DNA of 64,000 nt from Bryobacterales bacterium. GTDB taxonomy: Bacteria > Acidobacteriota > Terriglobia > Bryobacterales > Bryobacteraceae. Location: positions 1 to 64,000 of the forward strand of contig JADKID010000028.1 in assembly GCA_016721425.1 (NCBI GenBank), in the 5' to 3' direction. The notes beneath the pieces were generated by a model, which saw nothing but the letters and a program-made list of their open reading frames with translations, was not told where the DNA came from and did no database searches. This document shows positions 46,178 to 54,788 of the stretch, piece after piece. A program made the position numbers and the translations under genes. Within the stretch, counting starts at the first letter, position 1; each line of letters begins with the position of its first letter.

Positions 46178-47107
46178 ATGAGCATCACCACGAGCAGACG
46201 GGCCGCGCTGCAGACGCTGGCAGCGGCGCCTCTGGCGACAGCGGCGGCGCCAGCGGGACGGATCACGATTGGCCTCTCCACCAACGACTTCCGCGACCAC
46301 ACCAACCGCAGCCTGGCCGAGGAGCTGAAGAGTCAGCGCGTGAAGCTGATCCAGCTCTTCTTCACGCAGAAAGACAGCAACTACTGGCGCTACGGGCGGC
46401 GGAGCGATCTTTCGGCGTTATCGGTGGAACGGGCCAAGGAGATTGCGGAAACGTACCGTGCCGCGGGCATCACCATCCATTCGCTGGGCGTGTACCTGAC
46501 GCTGATCCACGGCGACGCAGACGAGCGAAAGGCCAACCTGGCGCACTTCGATGCCGTCATGAAACTGGGCCGCCAGATGGGGATTCGCACGTTTTTGAGC
46601 GAAATGGGCCACTGGCATCCGCCGGGGCCGGCGGCGGCCACTCCGTATGACTGGGACGATGGCGTGTGGAAGATGGCTGTGAGCACTGTGAAAGAACTGG
46701 CCGTGGTGGCGGACGCCAACGACGCCACCGTACTGCTGGAGCCGATCTATCGCAGCGTGCTGGCCAGCGCCAAGCGCACGCGGCTGTTCCTGGAGGAGGT
46801 GGGCTCGAAGCGTGTGCGCGCCCAACTGGACCCGGCGAACCTGCTGGAGGTCAATGATCTGGAGGAGATGTTTGCGCAGCTCCAGCCGTGGATCGGCGGC
46901 ATTCACGCCAAGGATCGCAAGTACCACGTCACGGCCGGGGTGGCCGCGGGCAAGGGCGATCTGGATTACGGGAAGTTTGTCACGCTGGCAGCGAAACACA
47001 CACCCGGCATGCCGCTGATTGTCGAGTATGTGGGATCCAAGGACTACCGGGAGGCGTTGCAGCATCTGCGCGGCAACATTCGCGCGGCGGGCTTGCAGGA
47101 GGGGTGA
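46178..47107 (+). CDS. Sugar phosphate isomerase/epimerase-like TIM-barrel protein
   Basis: 309 residues, beginning one base after the preceding stop. TSRRAALQTLAAAPLATAAA is a Tat-type leader. The barrel has ITIGLSTNDFRDH, ITIHSLGVYLTLIHGDADER, TVLLEPIYRSVLASAKRTRL (metal-ligand Glu), LDPANLLEVNDLEEMFAQLQ (Asp), GGIHAKDRK (His) and LIVEYVG (Glu), the xylose-isomerase-like metal site. It probably epimerises or isomerises a sugar made by the upstream oxidoreductase. Both carry leaders, so the pathway may lie outside the cytoplasm. Confidence 0.75.
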   Translation: MSITTSRRAALQTLAAAPLATAAAPAGRITIGLSTNDFRDHTNRSLAEELKSQRVKLIQLFFTQKDSNYWRYGRRSDLSALSVERAKEIAETYRAAGITIHSLGVYLTLIHGDADERKANLAHFDAVMKLGRQMGIRTFLSEMGHWHPPGPAAATPYDWDDGVWKMAVSTVKELAVVADANDATVLLEPIYRSVLASAKRTRLFLEEVGSKRVRAQLDPANLLEVNDLEEMFAQLQPWIGGIHAKDRKYHVTAGVAAGKGDLDYGKFVTLAAKHTPGMPLIVEYVGSKDYREALQHLRGNIRAAGLQEG

Positions 47108-47144
47108 GGCGCCACCGCGACGCGCGAGGCGAAGTAGGCCGCCG

Positions 47145-47906
47145 CTAGCGGCCTGAGAATTCGACGAAGCCCCAGTGCTCGGGCAGATGCATGTTCACTT
47201 TGCCTTGCGGAGACCACACCCAGTTGTCCTCCTTGGTCCCTGGGACGCGCCTGTACTTGCCCTCGAACAATTCGTGCTGCCATTCCACGCGGGAGAAATT
47301 GACGCGCCACGTATCGCCGGCGCGCGGCGGCAGCGGCATGCGGGCGGCCTCGCCGAACGCCTTCCAGGGGATTGCGATCTCCAGAGTCCAGCCCTTGTCC
47401 CGATCCCGCGGATTGTTCAGCGTGCCCATCACGCGCACGGCGGTGCGCAGACCCGGAATCTCCCAGGAATTGTCGGCCTTCCCGCCATCGATGTACGTTT
47501 TCGGCAGGAACAGATCCCAGCCCGTGTTGAGAGCGTTCATTTCGAACTCGAAGTATTCGCGGCGGTCGCCATTGGGGTCCACAAAGACCTCGAAATCGTT
47601 GTCGTGTAAGATCACAGAATCGTGCTGCGTCAGCGTACCCCAAACGTGGGGCTCGTCGAGCTCAGCGGCGATGTAGAAGTAGTCGTCGTCCCACAACATG
47701 CGGGCGCGGGTCCGGAAACGGGGGAGAGGCTTGGCGCTGCCTTCGATGTCGCCGAAATCGGTGGTCCATGGCGCGATCTTCCACTGTCCGTCGATGCGGC
47801 CATCGATGCGAACGGGCGAGGGCGCGCGGCGGCATTCATAGCGGTTGGGCGGAGTCTGCGCGGCGAGCGGCAAGAGGGTGAGAAGCAACGCAAAGAGGAA
47901 TGGCAC
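47145..47906 (-). CDS. Secreted CBM9-like carbohydrate-binding protein
   Basis: 253 residues from GTG 47906 (AAGG 7 bases upstream), signal peptide ending LLPLAAQ. VRIDGRIDGQWKIAPWTTDF, MLWDDDYFYIAAELDEPHVW and NDFEVFVDPNGDRREYFEFE are the signature strands of the CBM9-like/DOMON-related sugar-binding domain, here as a stand-alone protein. The C-terminus (GDTWRVNFSRVEWQHELFEG) also fits. Probably binds a sugar at the cell surface. Convergent with the isomerase-like gene. Confidence 0.75.
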   Translation of the reverse strand: MPFLFALLLTLLPLAAQTPPNRYECRRAPSPVRIDGRIDGQWKIAPWTTDFGDIEGSAKPLPRFRTRARMLWDDDYFYIAAELDEPHVWGTLTQHDSVILHDNDFEVFVDPNGDRREYFEFEMNALNTGWDLFLPKTYIDGGKADNSWEIPGLRTAVRVMGTLNNPRDRDKGWTLEIAIPWKAFGEAARMPLPPRAGDTWRVNFSRVEWQHELFEGKYRRVPGTKEDNWVWSPQGKVNMHLPEHWGFVEFSGR

Positions 47907-47958
47907 TGTTGACCTTTATGCCATAAAACGGCGGGTGAGGGAGAATCGGGAGAGAATC

Positions 47959-48912
47959 ATGCGACTCACGCTGTGTCTGTTGTTGACGCTAGCCGCTCCT
48001 TGCCTGGCGCAAACGCGGGCCGCTGCCTTGCGCAAGATGGAGGAGGTCATGGGGCCAATGCCAGCACTGGACCGGGCGCGGAGCCTGGCGGTGGAAACAC
48101 TGCTGACCGAAGACGCAGGCTCCTACCTGCGGACCAGGCTGACGTACGAACCAGAGGCAGGACGAAGAGTGCACGCGTGGCTCCTGGTGCCAAAGACCGG
48201 CGGGCGCCGTCCGGCCGTGCTCTGCCTCCATCAGACGACGAGCATCGGCAAGGACGAACCGGTGGGCGCAGGGCCGAAAGGGAATCTCCACTACGGCAAG
48301 GAATTGGCGGAGCAGGGTTGGGTGGTGCTGGCACCGGACTATCCATCGTTCGGCGAGGACCGGACTGATTTTGAGAAGGACGTTTACGGCCGGGGCTACC
48401 AGAGCGGCACGATGTACGGGATCGTGAACCACACACGCGGCGTGGACCTGCTGGCGGCGCATCCACGCGTAGACCCGCGGCGCATTGCGGTGATCGGCCA
48501 TTCGTTGGGCGGGCACAATGCGCTGTTCGTGGCGGCCTTCGACACGCGGATCCGCGCTGTGGTCACCAGTTGCGGCTTCACCTCGTTCGCCAAATACTAT
48601 GGCGGCGATTTGAAAGGGTGGACCTCGCCCCGCTATATGCCGCGCATCGCCGGCCTGTACGGCAACAATCCGCAGCGTGTGCCATTTGACTTCACGGACG
48701 TGATGGCGGCGATTGCTCCGCGAGCTGTCTTCGTCAATGCCCCCACGCGCGACTCCAACTTCGACGCAAGCGGGGTGGATGACGTAGCTTCCGCGGTGGG
48801 CAGGCGTTTTCCGGCCGGACACCTGGTGGTGAGGCACCCCGAGAGCGGGCACGATTTTCCGCCCGCGGTCCGGCGGGAAGCCTATGAGTTCCTGAGGTGG
48901 AAGTTCCGGTAG
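47959..48912 (+). CDS. Secreted alpha/beta-hydrolase (dienelactone/acetylxylan-esterase type)
   Basis: 317 residues from ATG 47959 with GGGAGAG upstream and a signal peptide ending CLAQ. RRPAVLCLHQTT (oxyanion region), IAVIGHSLGGHNALFVAAFD (GxSxG nucleophile), APTRDSNFD (acid) and HPESGHDFPP (His) complete the triad. The layout, with a 30-residue N-terminal helix and the DYPSFGEDRTDF loop, resembles bacterial esterases of the AXE1/Abhydrolase_7 type. Likely deacetylates polysaccharides. Divergent from the CBM9-like gene, 52 bases between starts. Confidence 0.75.
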   Translation: MRLTLCLLLTLAAPCLAQTRAAALRKMEEVMGPMPALDRARSLAVETLLTEDAGSYLRTRLTYEPEAGRRVHAWLLVPKTGGRRPAVLCLHQTTSIGKDEPVGAGPKGNLHYGKELAEQGWVVLAPDYPSFGEDRTDFEKDVYGRGYQSGTMYGIVNHTRGVDLLAAHPRVDPRRIAVIGHSLGGHNALFVAAFDTRIRAVVTSCGFTSFAKYYGGDLKGWTSPRYMPRIAGLYGNNPQRVPFDFTDVMAAIAPRAVFVNAPTRDSNFDASGVDDVASAVGRRFPAGHLVVRHPESGHDFPPAVRREAYEFLRWKFR

Positions 48913-48927
48913 GCAAGCGCGCGAGCG

Positions 48928-49791
48928 TTACTGGGCCCGGCCGGGCACGAGTGCACGCCACAAGGCGCGCGGTTGGGGCAAGTTCGGTAAGTTCAGAACG
49001 AATATCGCTGCGAGCCGAGCCGCGGCCAGGGCATAGCAGATCTGACGGCGCAGCCCTTGATAGTGGACCCGGATAAAGAGGAGTTGCGCGTGGGTCAGCC
49101 GGTACTCACGCGCCCAGGCGCCGGACTCGCGAAATGAGCCTGAGACCCTGTGCCATACGGCCAACTGGGGGTCCGGCATGACCAACACCGGGATGGACAA
49201 CTGGCTGGCGCGGATTGCCAGATCGAAGTCCTCAAAGTACATCGGGTAGCGCCGGTCAAACCCACCCAAAGCGCGCCATTCGACTGCTGGCACCAGGAAC
49301 GCGCAGCCGCAGATCACATCCACGCGGGTCACCCGGGAGTACTTGCGCCGCTGGCGCAGGAAGGGGATCCAAACCGACATGAGACCGCCCGAGTACCAAA
49401 CCCGATCACGATCCGCAACCCAATAGATGACCGGGCTCAACACGGCGCCGGGATACTCAGCCAGAGCCCGCATCCAGCCCTCAACGAAGTCAGAGGAGAA
49501 CTCGGTATCGTTGTTCAAAAAGAGCAGATGGGTGGCGCCATCAGAAATGGCGGCTTCGGCTGCCCGGTTGCAGTTGCCGGCAAATCCCAAGTTCTCGCCC
49601 ACCAGATATTGGACGCGATCGAGACTCGTCAGTTCGGCGGGTGGCAGCGTGGGCGAACCATCGTCGGCTATCAAGACGCGAAACTCGGACGTCGTCTGCG
49701 CCAGCAGCGCGCGGATGCAATCCGCGGTGTCGGTCCAGTTCCCATACACCGGCACGACGACAACCAGGCGCACGTTATTTCCGAGCGACAT
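48928..49791 (-). CDS. GT2-family glycosyltransferase
   Basis: 287 residues. RLVVVVPVYGNWTDTADCIR is the GT-A nucleotide-binding start, LLFLNNDTEFSSDFVEGWMR carries the acidic metal-binding motif (NND), and GGFDRRYPMYFEDFDLAIRA holds the catalytic ED. It resembles rhamnosyl-type transferases of O-antigen and capsule clusters. The start overlaps the end of the upstream methyltransferase by 17 bases. C-terminal hydrophobic segment near 255-270. Confidence 0.8.
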   Translation of the reverse strand: MSLGNNVRLVVVVPVYGNWTDTADCIRALLAQTTSEFRVLIADDGSPTLPPAELTSLDRVQYLVGENLGFAGNCNRAAEAAISDGATHLLFLNNDTEFSSDFVEGWMRALAEYPGAVLSPVIYWVADRDRVWYSGGLMSVWIPFLRQRRKYSRVTRVDVICGCAFLVPAVEWRALGGFDRRYPMYFEDFDLAIRASQLSIPVLVMPDPQLAVWHRVSGSFRESGAWAREYRLTHAQLLFIRVHYQGLRRQICYALAAARLAAIFVLNLPNLPQPRALWRALVPGRAQ

Positions 49792-50680
49792 AGATTCTAG
49801 CCGACGCCCAACCCACCAGGCTCAACAGTTCGGCCCAAGGTGTCAGCAGCGCGTGGGCAATCAGAGACCGGCCAACCGCTGTCTCGAACTGCCGCGAACG
49901 CAGCGCAAATTCCAGGCTTAAGGCGATCATCGCGCCGTTGCACGCATCCGGCATTACCGCCTCCAACTTCAGATCCGCCTCCCGGAACAGAGTGGTCATC
50001 GCCTTGTCGGAGTAGGTTGCCAGATGCCTCGGTACGTCCCAGCCAACCCAGCCGGGCCCAAACACGTGGCGGTCCAGGCTGCGGGTGGCTGGGATAGCGA
50101 GAAAGAGAAGCCCGCCCGGCCGCAGAATGGCATTCGCGTGGCGAAGCGCCTGGCGCGGATCGTAGAGGTGCTCGAAGACGTGCCAAAGCGTGACGGCGTC
50201 CAGGTTTTCGAGCGGGGGCCTGTCGCAATCGAAGCGACCCGCGAAGAAGGGAACCGGCTCTGTGAACTGGCAGTGTTGCTCCAGATCCATGGCATAGCGC
50301 TGCCAATCCCGGCCGCCCAATGATTCCAGAAAGGCGCCGTTGCCGCAGCCCACATCCAGGATGCGCCCACCCTTCACAAAACGCAGGACTTTCCGCCGCC
50401 TCCGCGCATGCGCTCGAATGGCAGAGAGGCCAAAAGGAAGGGGCTGGCTCAACTCATTCTGATAGGGCTCGTAGTCTTTGGGATAGTGTCGCCACATGTC
50501 CGTCACTTCCGGCCGCGGCGAAAGAAAGAACAGCTCACAGGAGTTGCAGCAGCGCTGACCGAACTCCCCCGGCGCACCGAGTTGCAGATCACGCTGCCAA
50601 CGCACGAATTCACCCTCAGCGCCGCACACGGGGCAGTGGGCATATTCCATCCCGGCGGGCAGCGCCGTAGTTCCGGTCAT
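49775..50680 (-). CDS. Class I SAM methyltransferase with N-terminal zinc ribbon
   Basis: 301 residues from ATG 50680, overlapping the TylF-like stop (ATGA). YAHCPVCGAEG and CCNSCELFFLSPRP form a four-Cys zinc ribbon (residues 12-50). GGRILDVGCGNGAFLESLGG is the SAM-binding motif, and LWHVFEHLYDPRQALRHANA and RPGGLLFLAIPATRSLDRHV continue the fold. It resembles C- and O-methyltransferases acting on nucleotide sugars or glycan ends. Second gene of a three-gene run with the GT2 and TylF-like genes. Confidence 0.75.
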   Translation of the reverse strand: MTGTTALPAGMEYAHCPVCGAEGEFVRWQRDLQLGAPGEFGQRCCNSCELFFLSPRPEVTDMWRHYPKDYEPYQNELSQPLPFGLSAIRAHARRRRKVLRFVKGGRILDVGCGNGAFLESLGGRDWQRYAMDLEQHCQFTEPVPFFAGRFDCDRPPLENLDAVTLWHVFEHLYDPRQALRHANAILRPGGLLFLAIPATRSLDRHVFGPGWVGWDVPRHLATYSDKAMTTLFREADLKLEAVMPDACNGAMIALSLEFALRSRQFETAVGRSLIAHALLTPWAELLSLVGWASARIYVARK

Positions 50681-51525
50681 TGTATCCTCCAGAAGGTACC
50701 CGACCCATCGATCTGCTGAATCGGGTGGACAATTCCGTACCTCGAGCGGTAATCCTGCACGGCTTGCCGGCATGCCGCGACCGAATGGTAATCGTCCACA
50801 ACGACGTAGCCGCCTGGCGAGACCTTAGGATACAGCGCATCGAGCGCATCCATGGTGGAACCGTACATGTCGCCGTCCAATCGCAGGATAGCGATCGCAC
50901 CGATCGGCGCTGTGGGCAGTGTGTCCTTGAACCAACCCTTCAGGAAAACCACCTGATCGTCCAGCAAACCATACCGGGCGAAAGCAGCCTGGACGTCTTC
51001 CAAAGAGACAGCCAGCACGTCGGAATAGGTCCAGTGACGGTCGCCATCATCCTGCCGATGCCGCCCGTCCGGCTTCGGCAGTCCCTCAAAGGAATCCGCC
51101 GCCCAGACTCGGCGACCGGTCTCTCCATAGACCTTGAGAATGGCGCGCATCAGGATGCACGCGCCTCCACGCCACACTCCGGCTTCGACGAAGTCGCCGG
51201 AGATTCTCTCCTCGAGAACGCTGACGACGCAAGTGTGGAGATGATCCAAACGGACCGTCCCAATCATGGTCTCGGCCTCGACGGGCCAATCCAGACCGTG
51301 CGCCCGCGTCTCCTGCTGATAGGCCCCGCTGAGTTGCAGTCCAATCGGATGCAGTAGGGGGCGACTGAGCGCGCGCAAGGCCTTGCCCAGGGGATTGTGA
51401 CGCAATAGTGGCACGCGGCTGGCTGGAATCTGCGACTCCGGAAACAGAGTCCGCGTGAGGCACTTCTTCAGCAAGCCCAGGTATTCGGCACGAATTGCAT
51501 CGACGGAACAAAGGGAGGTGTGCAC
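50677..51525 (-). CDS. TylF/MycF-family O-methyltransferase
   Basis: 282 residues from GTG 51525 (AGGAG about 12 bases upstream). GDFVEAGVWRGGACILMRAI is the SAM-binding motif, VWAADSFEGLPKPDGRHRQD the following loop, and ILRLDGDMYGSTMDALDALY and GYVVVDDYHSVAACRQAVQD carry the Asp residues that bind Mg in TylF/MycF (macrocin O-methyltransferase) enzymes. In non-antibiotic settings such enzymes methylate sugars of surface glycans, which the neighbours support. Confidence 0.85.
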   Translation of the reverse strand: MHTSLCSVDAIRAEYLGLLKKCLTRTLFPESQIPASRVPLLRHNPLGKALRALSRPLLHPIGLQLSGAYQQETRAHGLDWPVEAETMIGTVRLDHLHTCVVSVLEERISGDFVEAGVWRGGACILMRAILKVYGETGRRVWAADSFEGLPKPDGRHRQDDGDRHWTYSDVLAVSLEDVQAAFARYGLLDDQVVFLKGWFKDTLPTAPIGAIAILRLDGDMYGSTMDALDALYPKVSPGGYVVVDDYHSVAACRQAVQDYRSRYGIVHPIQQIDGSGTFWRIQ

Positions 51526-51952
51526 GGGCGCAGACAGCTCCTCTCAGGAACGTTTTTGATTGTACGCCGAAACTGCTCCGGCGGCGGTTCGTTCGCTAGG
51601 TGGATCTCTCAGGGTGCTGACTCCTGATGGCCCGCGACCGGAAGGGGCGAGTGTCGTCATCCTGGCTGAGGCCAGGTGGCGCGTCGTGGGCGAAGCCCGC
51701 TGAGGACGGCGTCTGAGTTCTTGCCGGCGCACGGGGCAGTGGCGTGTGGCGAAGCCGCGAATTGCACCGCTTCCACGGCGCGGCGTGGGTGGTCCCTCCA
51801 CCCGGCAGCGCTTGTCTGGCGGCCGAGAGCACGTTGCAGCAATGGGAAGCACAACCTTGGTACTAAAGTCACCAAAACGGATGATGGCTTGACTTGCCTC
51901 GTCCTGCCATGGGGCGTAAGATGTGAGGTTGGCTTAGCTCTTAGGGGTTCTG
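51526..51952. other. 427-base intergenic region between divergent glycan genes
   Basis: No supported gene. It contains small GC hairpins (gggcgaagccc near 51690) and the candidate promoter at 51894-51922 for the downstream transferase. Several frames are open because of composition, but none shows protein features. Confidence 0.5.
51894..51922 (+). promoter_or_regulatory. Promoter of the second GT2 gene
   Basis: TTGCCT (51894-51899), 17-base spacer, TAAGAT (51917-51922), 30 bases before the start codon. Confidence 0.5.
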
Positions 51953-52984
51953 ATGTACCTATCGGTTGTCATACCGGTTTACAACGGGGCGGCGACGTTG
52001 ACACGCTGTCTCCAAGCATTGAGTGCCTCTCAGCACAAACAATGGGAGTGTATTGTCGTAGACGACGGATCTACCGACAGCACCCTGGAAATTGCCGAAA
52101 GGTTTGGGGTGAGAGCGCTGAGCACCGGCGGGCGCCGGGGGCCGGCATGTGCCCGCAATCTGGGCGCTGATGCGGCGATAGGCGACACGTTGGTTTTTCT
52201 TGACGCTGATGTGGCGCTGCACCCGGATGCGCTCACTCTCGTTGTTCAGGCATTCCATGATCAACCCGGACTCGACGCTGTTATCGGCGCCTACGATGAC
52301 ACTCCGGCCGACCCCGGGTTTATCTCCCAATATCGAAATCTGATGCACTGCTTCGTGCATCGCCAGGGCAGAACCAGCGCCTCCACATTCTGGACCGGTT
52401 GCGGCGCCGTCCGCCGCAGTGTGTTTCTGGCCCACGGCGGACTGGACGAAAGCTATCTAGAGCCGGCGATTGAAGATATCGAGTTCGGCATGCGGATGCA
52501 CCAGGCCGGCTGCGAACTTGCGTTGAACCCCGCCATCCAGTGCCAGCACATGAAGAACTGGGGGCTCTGGAATCTGCTGTATGCCGATGTGTTTCTTCGC
52601 GGAATACCCTGGACCAAGCTCATACTCCGGGCCCGCCATGCCCCGAACGACCTGAACTTGCGATGGGACCAGCGGCTCTCGGTCCTGTTGACAGCGCTAC
52701 TGTTAGGTCTCCTTCTGACGGCATCGTGGGCGATGGCATCGCTGGTCCTGGCCGCCATCGTCGTCGTAAACCGCGAATTCTACGTTTTTCTTGCCCGGCA
52801 CCGTGGCTTCGCCTTTGCCGGTGCTTCGATCCCGATGCACCTGCTCTACTTCTGCTGCTGCGGGCTTGCTTTCGGATTGGGCGCCGGCGCCGTGCTCCTC
52901 CAGGCACGGCCGACCCACTCGCCCGCTGCGAAAGAACGGAAACTTTCACCGGCCGCACTGGGGAGGGGCGCGTCGCGCTCGTGA
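51953..52984 (+). CDS. GT2-family glycosyltransferase with C-terminal membrane helices
   Basis: 343 residues. YLSVVIPVYNGAATLTRCLQ and CIVVDDGSTDSTLEIAERFG form the nucleotide-sugar site, TLVFLDADVALHPDALTLVV the DxD-like motif, and HGGLDESYLEPAIEDIEFGM the catalytic ED. Two or three hydrophobic helices (residues 245-310) anchor it in the membrane, and the last 30 residues are basic. Probably builds a surface glycan together with the divergent cluster. Confidence 0.8.
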   Translation: MYLSVVIPVYNGAATLTRCLQALSASQHKQWECIVVDDGSTDSTLEIAERFGVRALSTGGRRGPACARNLGADAAIGDTLVFLDADVALHPDALTLVVQAFHDQPGLDAVIGAYDDTPADPGFISQYRNLMHCFVHRQGRTSASTFWTGCGAVRRSVFLAHGGLDESYLEPAIEDIEFGMRMHQAGCELALNPAIQCQHMKNWGLWNLLYADVFLRGIPWTKLILRARHAPNDLNLRWDQRLSVLLTALLLGLLLTASWAMASLVLAAIVVVNREFYVFLARHRGFAFAGASIPMHLLYFCCCGLAFGLGAGAVLLQARPTHSPAAKERKLSPAALGRGASRS

Positions 52985-53080
52985 TGGCCCGTTCCGCCGC
53001 CCTTGATCTGCCGGAACAGCCGGCATACCTGGGTGTTGCACCCATGCAGGATCATCTCTCTGTCCGATCTGGAGGAGACC

Positions 53081-53968
53081 GTGAATCTCTTAGTAACATT
53101 GTGTAACCGAGATGTGCTCTGGGATTCTGCCTGGCGCGATGTCTACCTGCTGGTCGTCAATCCGACGGATGGGACCATCACTCCAGTCGGCCTTCCCAAG
53201 GAGATTCTGAAGGATTCCGCGGGCATGACGGGAATCGCCCCTTGTCCGGGCGGTTATGTGGCAGTGCTGCAGCCCTCGGGGTTGCTTTTCCTGTCCGACC
53301 GTCTGGAAGCGCGGGAACTGATCCAGGTGAAGGAAATGCGCGACGGCCACAGTGTCGCGTTCCACGATGGAAAGTACTATGTCGTCTCCACGGGGACGGA
53401 CTGCCTGCTGGAAGTCTCCGGCCATGAAAAAGCCAGGGTGGTCTGGTCGGCAAGCCGCAGCGGCCGGGATACGCACCACGTGAACTCGGTCCTCTGGCAC
53501 GAAGGAGGATGCTGGGTCACACTGTTCGGCCCGAAGGATGGAGGGCACTGGAGTTCGGCCATGCAGGGACAGATCCTAAATGTTCAAACGGGCGAGACCA
53601 TCGTGGAAGGCTTGCATCATCCTCACTCCCTGATAGCGAACAATGAAGGGTTTCTGGTTTGCGAGTCGGCGCGAATGGCAATCCGTGGAACGGCGATCGA
53701 AACAGTCGTGGCCCCGCGCGGATACCTGCGCGGCCTGGCAGTGGAGCGCAACCGGATGTTTGTGGGCAGCTCAGTGGGCCGCCAGCGCTCCAAATCGACA
53801 GGCGAGGTTGTGAGCAGCGCCGGTGAGCAGGGCAAAGTGCGCGGCGAATGCGGGATTGTGGTGCTGGATCGCGACGAGGCGGGTTGGCCCTATCAGGAGC
53901 GCTCCTTCATCCCTCTCGGCGAGTACGCCAATGAGATCTACGACGTCGTGGTGTGGCCTACGGCGTAA
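53081..53968 (+). CDS. TIGR03032/DUF4915-like beta-propeller protein
   Basis: 295 residues from GTG 53081, chosen for the GGAGGAGACC ribosome site directly upstream. The frame is open further but that part is not conserved-looking. Repeats such as YVAVLQPSGLLFLSDRLEAR, HSVAFHDGKYYVVSTGTDCL and LHHPHSLIANNEGFLVCESA match the TIGR03032/DUF4915 family, predicted propellers found near glycan and natural-product genes. No signal peptide. Function unknown. Its last 11 bases overlap prmC, which runs the other way. Confidence 0.6.
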   Translation: MNLLVTLCNRDVLWDSAWRDVYLLVVNPTDGTITPVGLPKEILKDSAGMTGIAPCPGGYVAVLQPSGLLFLSDRLEARELIQVKEMRDGHSVAFHDGKYYVVSTGTDCLLEVSGHEKARVVWSASRSGRDTHHVNSVLWHEGGCWVTLFGPKDGGHWSSAMQGQILNVQTGETIVEGLHHPHSLIANNEGFLVCESARMAIRGTAIETVVAPRGYLRGLAVERNRMFVGSSVGRQRSKSTGEVVSSAGEQGKVRGECGIVVLDRDEAGWPYQERSFIPLGEYANEIYDVVVWPTA

Positions 53969-54788
53969 GGCGCCCGCGGAGCACTCTGGGCCAGCCGGCG
54001 AGATCCCGGCCGGTGGTGATTTCACTCCAGAGGCCGGCCTCAAACGCCGCGCGAACTGCCGCCTCCCCGCGGTAGCCGATCTCGAAGATCAGCCACCCGC
54101 CGGGCCGCAGTAACTGCTCGGCTTGCGGGATGATGCGCCGGTACGGCTCAGTCCCTTCGTCACCACCCAGCAGGGCGAGGCGCGGCTCATGCTCCCGCAC
54201 TTCGCGTTGGAGCGTGGGGATCTCGGCGGCGGGAATGTAGGGCGGATTGGAGACGATCAGGTCGAAACGCGTGGCCAGGCCGGCGGCGAGATCGGCCTGC
54301 ACGAAGTCCACTCTAGCGCCCAGCCGCGTTGCGTTCTGGCGGGCGACCGCGAGCGCCGCATGGCTCAGATCCGTTGCCACGGCCCGCGCGCCCAACTCCA
54401 GCGCTAGTGTGACGGCCAACGCTCCCGAGCCGGTGCCGATGTCGAGCACGGTGCGCGCGTCACGGGCCACCTCGAGGGCGTGCTCCACCACGTGCTCCGT
54501 CTCCGGCCTGGGGATCAAAACGGCGGGGCTCACGCGGAACGGGCGGCCGTACCATTCCTGGGTACGCGTGATGTATTGGGTAGGCTTGCCCTGAAGCCGC
54601 TCGTGGAGATAGCGGCCGTAGTGGATCCACTCCACGGTGTTCAATTCGTGTTCGGGATGCGAGAAGAGGAAGATCCGTTCGCGACGCAGAGCGTGGCACA
54701 GCAACACTTCCGCCGTCAGGCGCGGGTCTGGCACCGCCGCATCCGCCAGCAGCTCAATTCCCTGATTTAGTGCCGTTCTTGTTGTCAC
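53958..54788 (-). CDS. prmC: Release factor glutamine methyltransferase PrmC
   Basis: 276 residues from GTG 54788. It methylates the Gln of the GGQ motif in release factors 1 and 2. RPETEHVVEHALEVARDART, LDIGTGSGALAVTLALELGA (SAM site) and SNPPYIPAAE (the NPPY that holds the target Gln, near residue 183) are diagnostic. It overlaps the end of prfA by 35 bases, the usual prfA-prmC pairing. Confidence 0.93.
   Translation of the reverse strand: MTTRTALNQGIELLADAAVPDPRLTAEVLLCHALRRERIFLFSHPEHELNTVEWIHYGRYLHERLQGKPTQYITRTQEWYGRPFRVSPAVLIPRPETEHVVEHALEVARDARTVLDIGTGSGALAVTLALELGARAVATDLSHAALAVARQNATRLGARVDFVQADLAAGLATRFDLIVSNPPYIPAAEIPTLQREVREHEPRLALLGGDEGTEPYRRIIPQAEQLLRPGGWLIFEIGYRGEAAVRAAFEAGLWSEITTGRDLAGWPRVLRGRLTP

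Noticed and set aside
51544..51875. Arg-rich minus-strand frames between the glycan genes
   Set aside because: No conserved features, no ribosome site, and they overlap the promoter of the downstream transferase.
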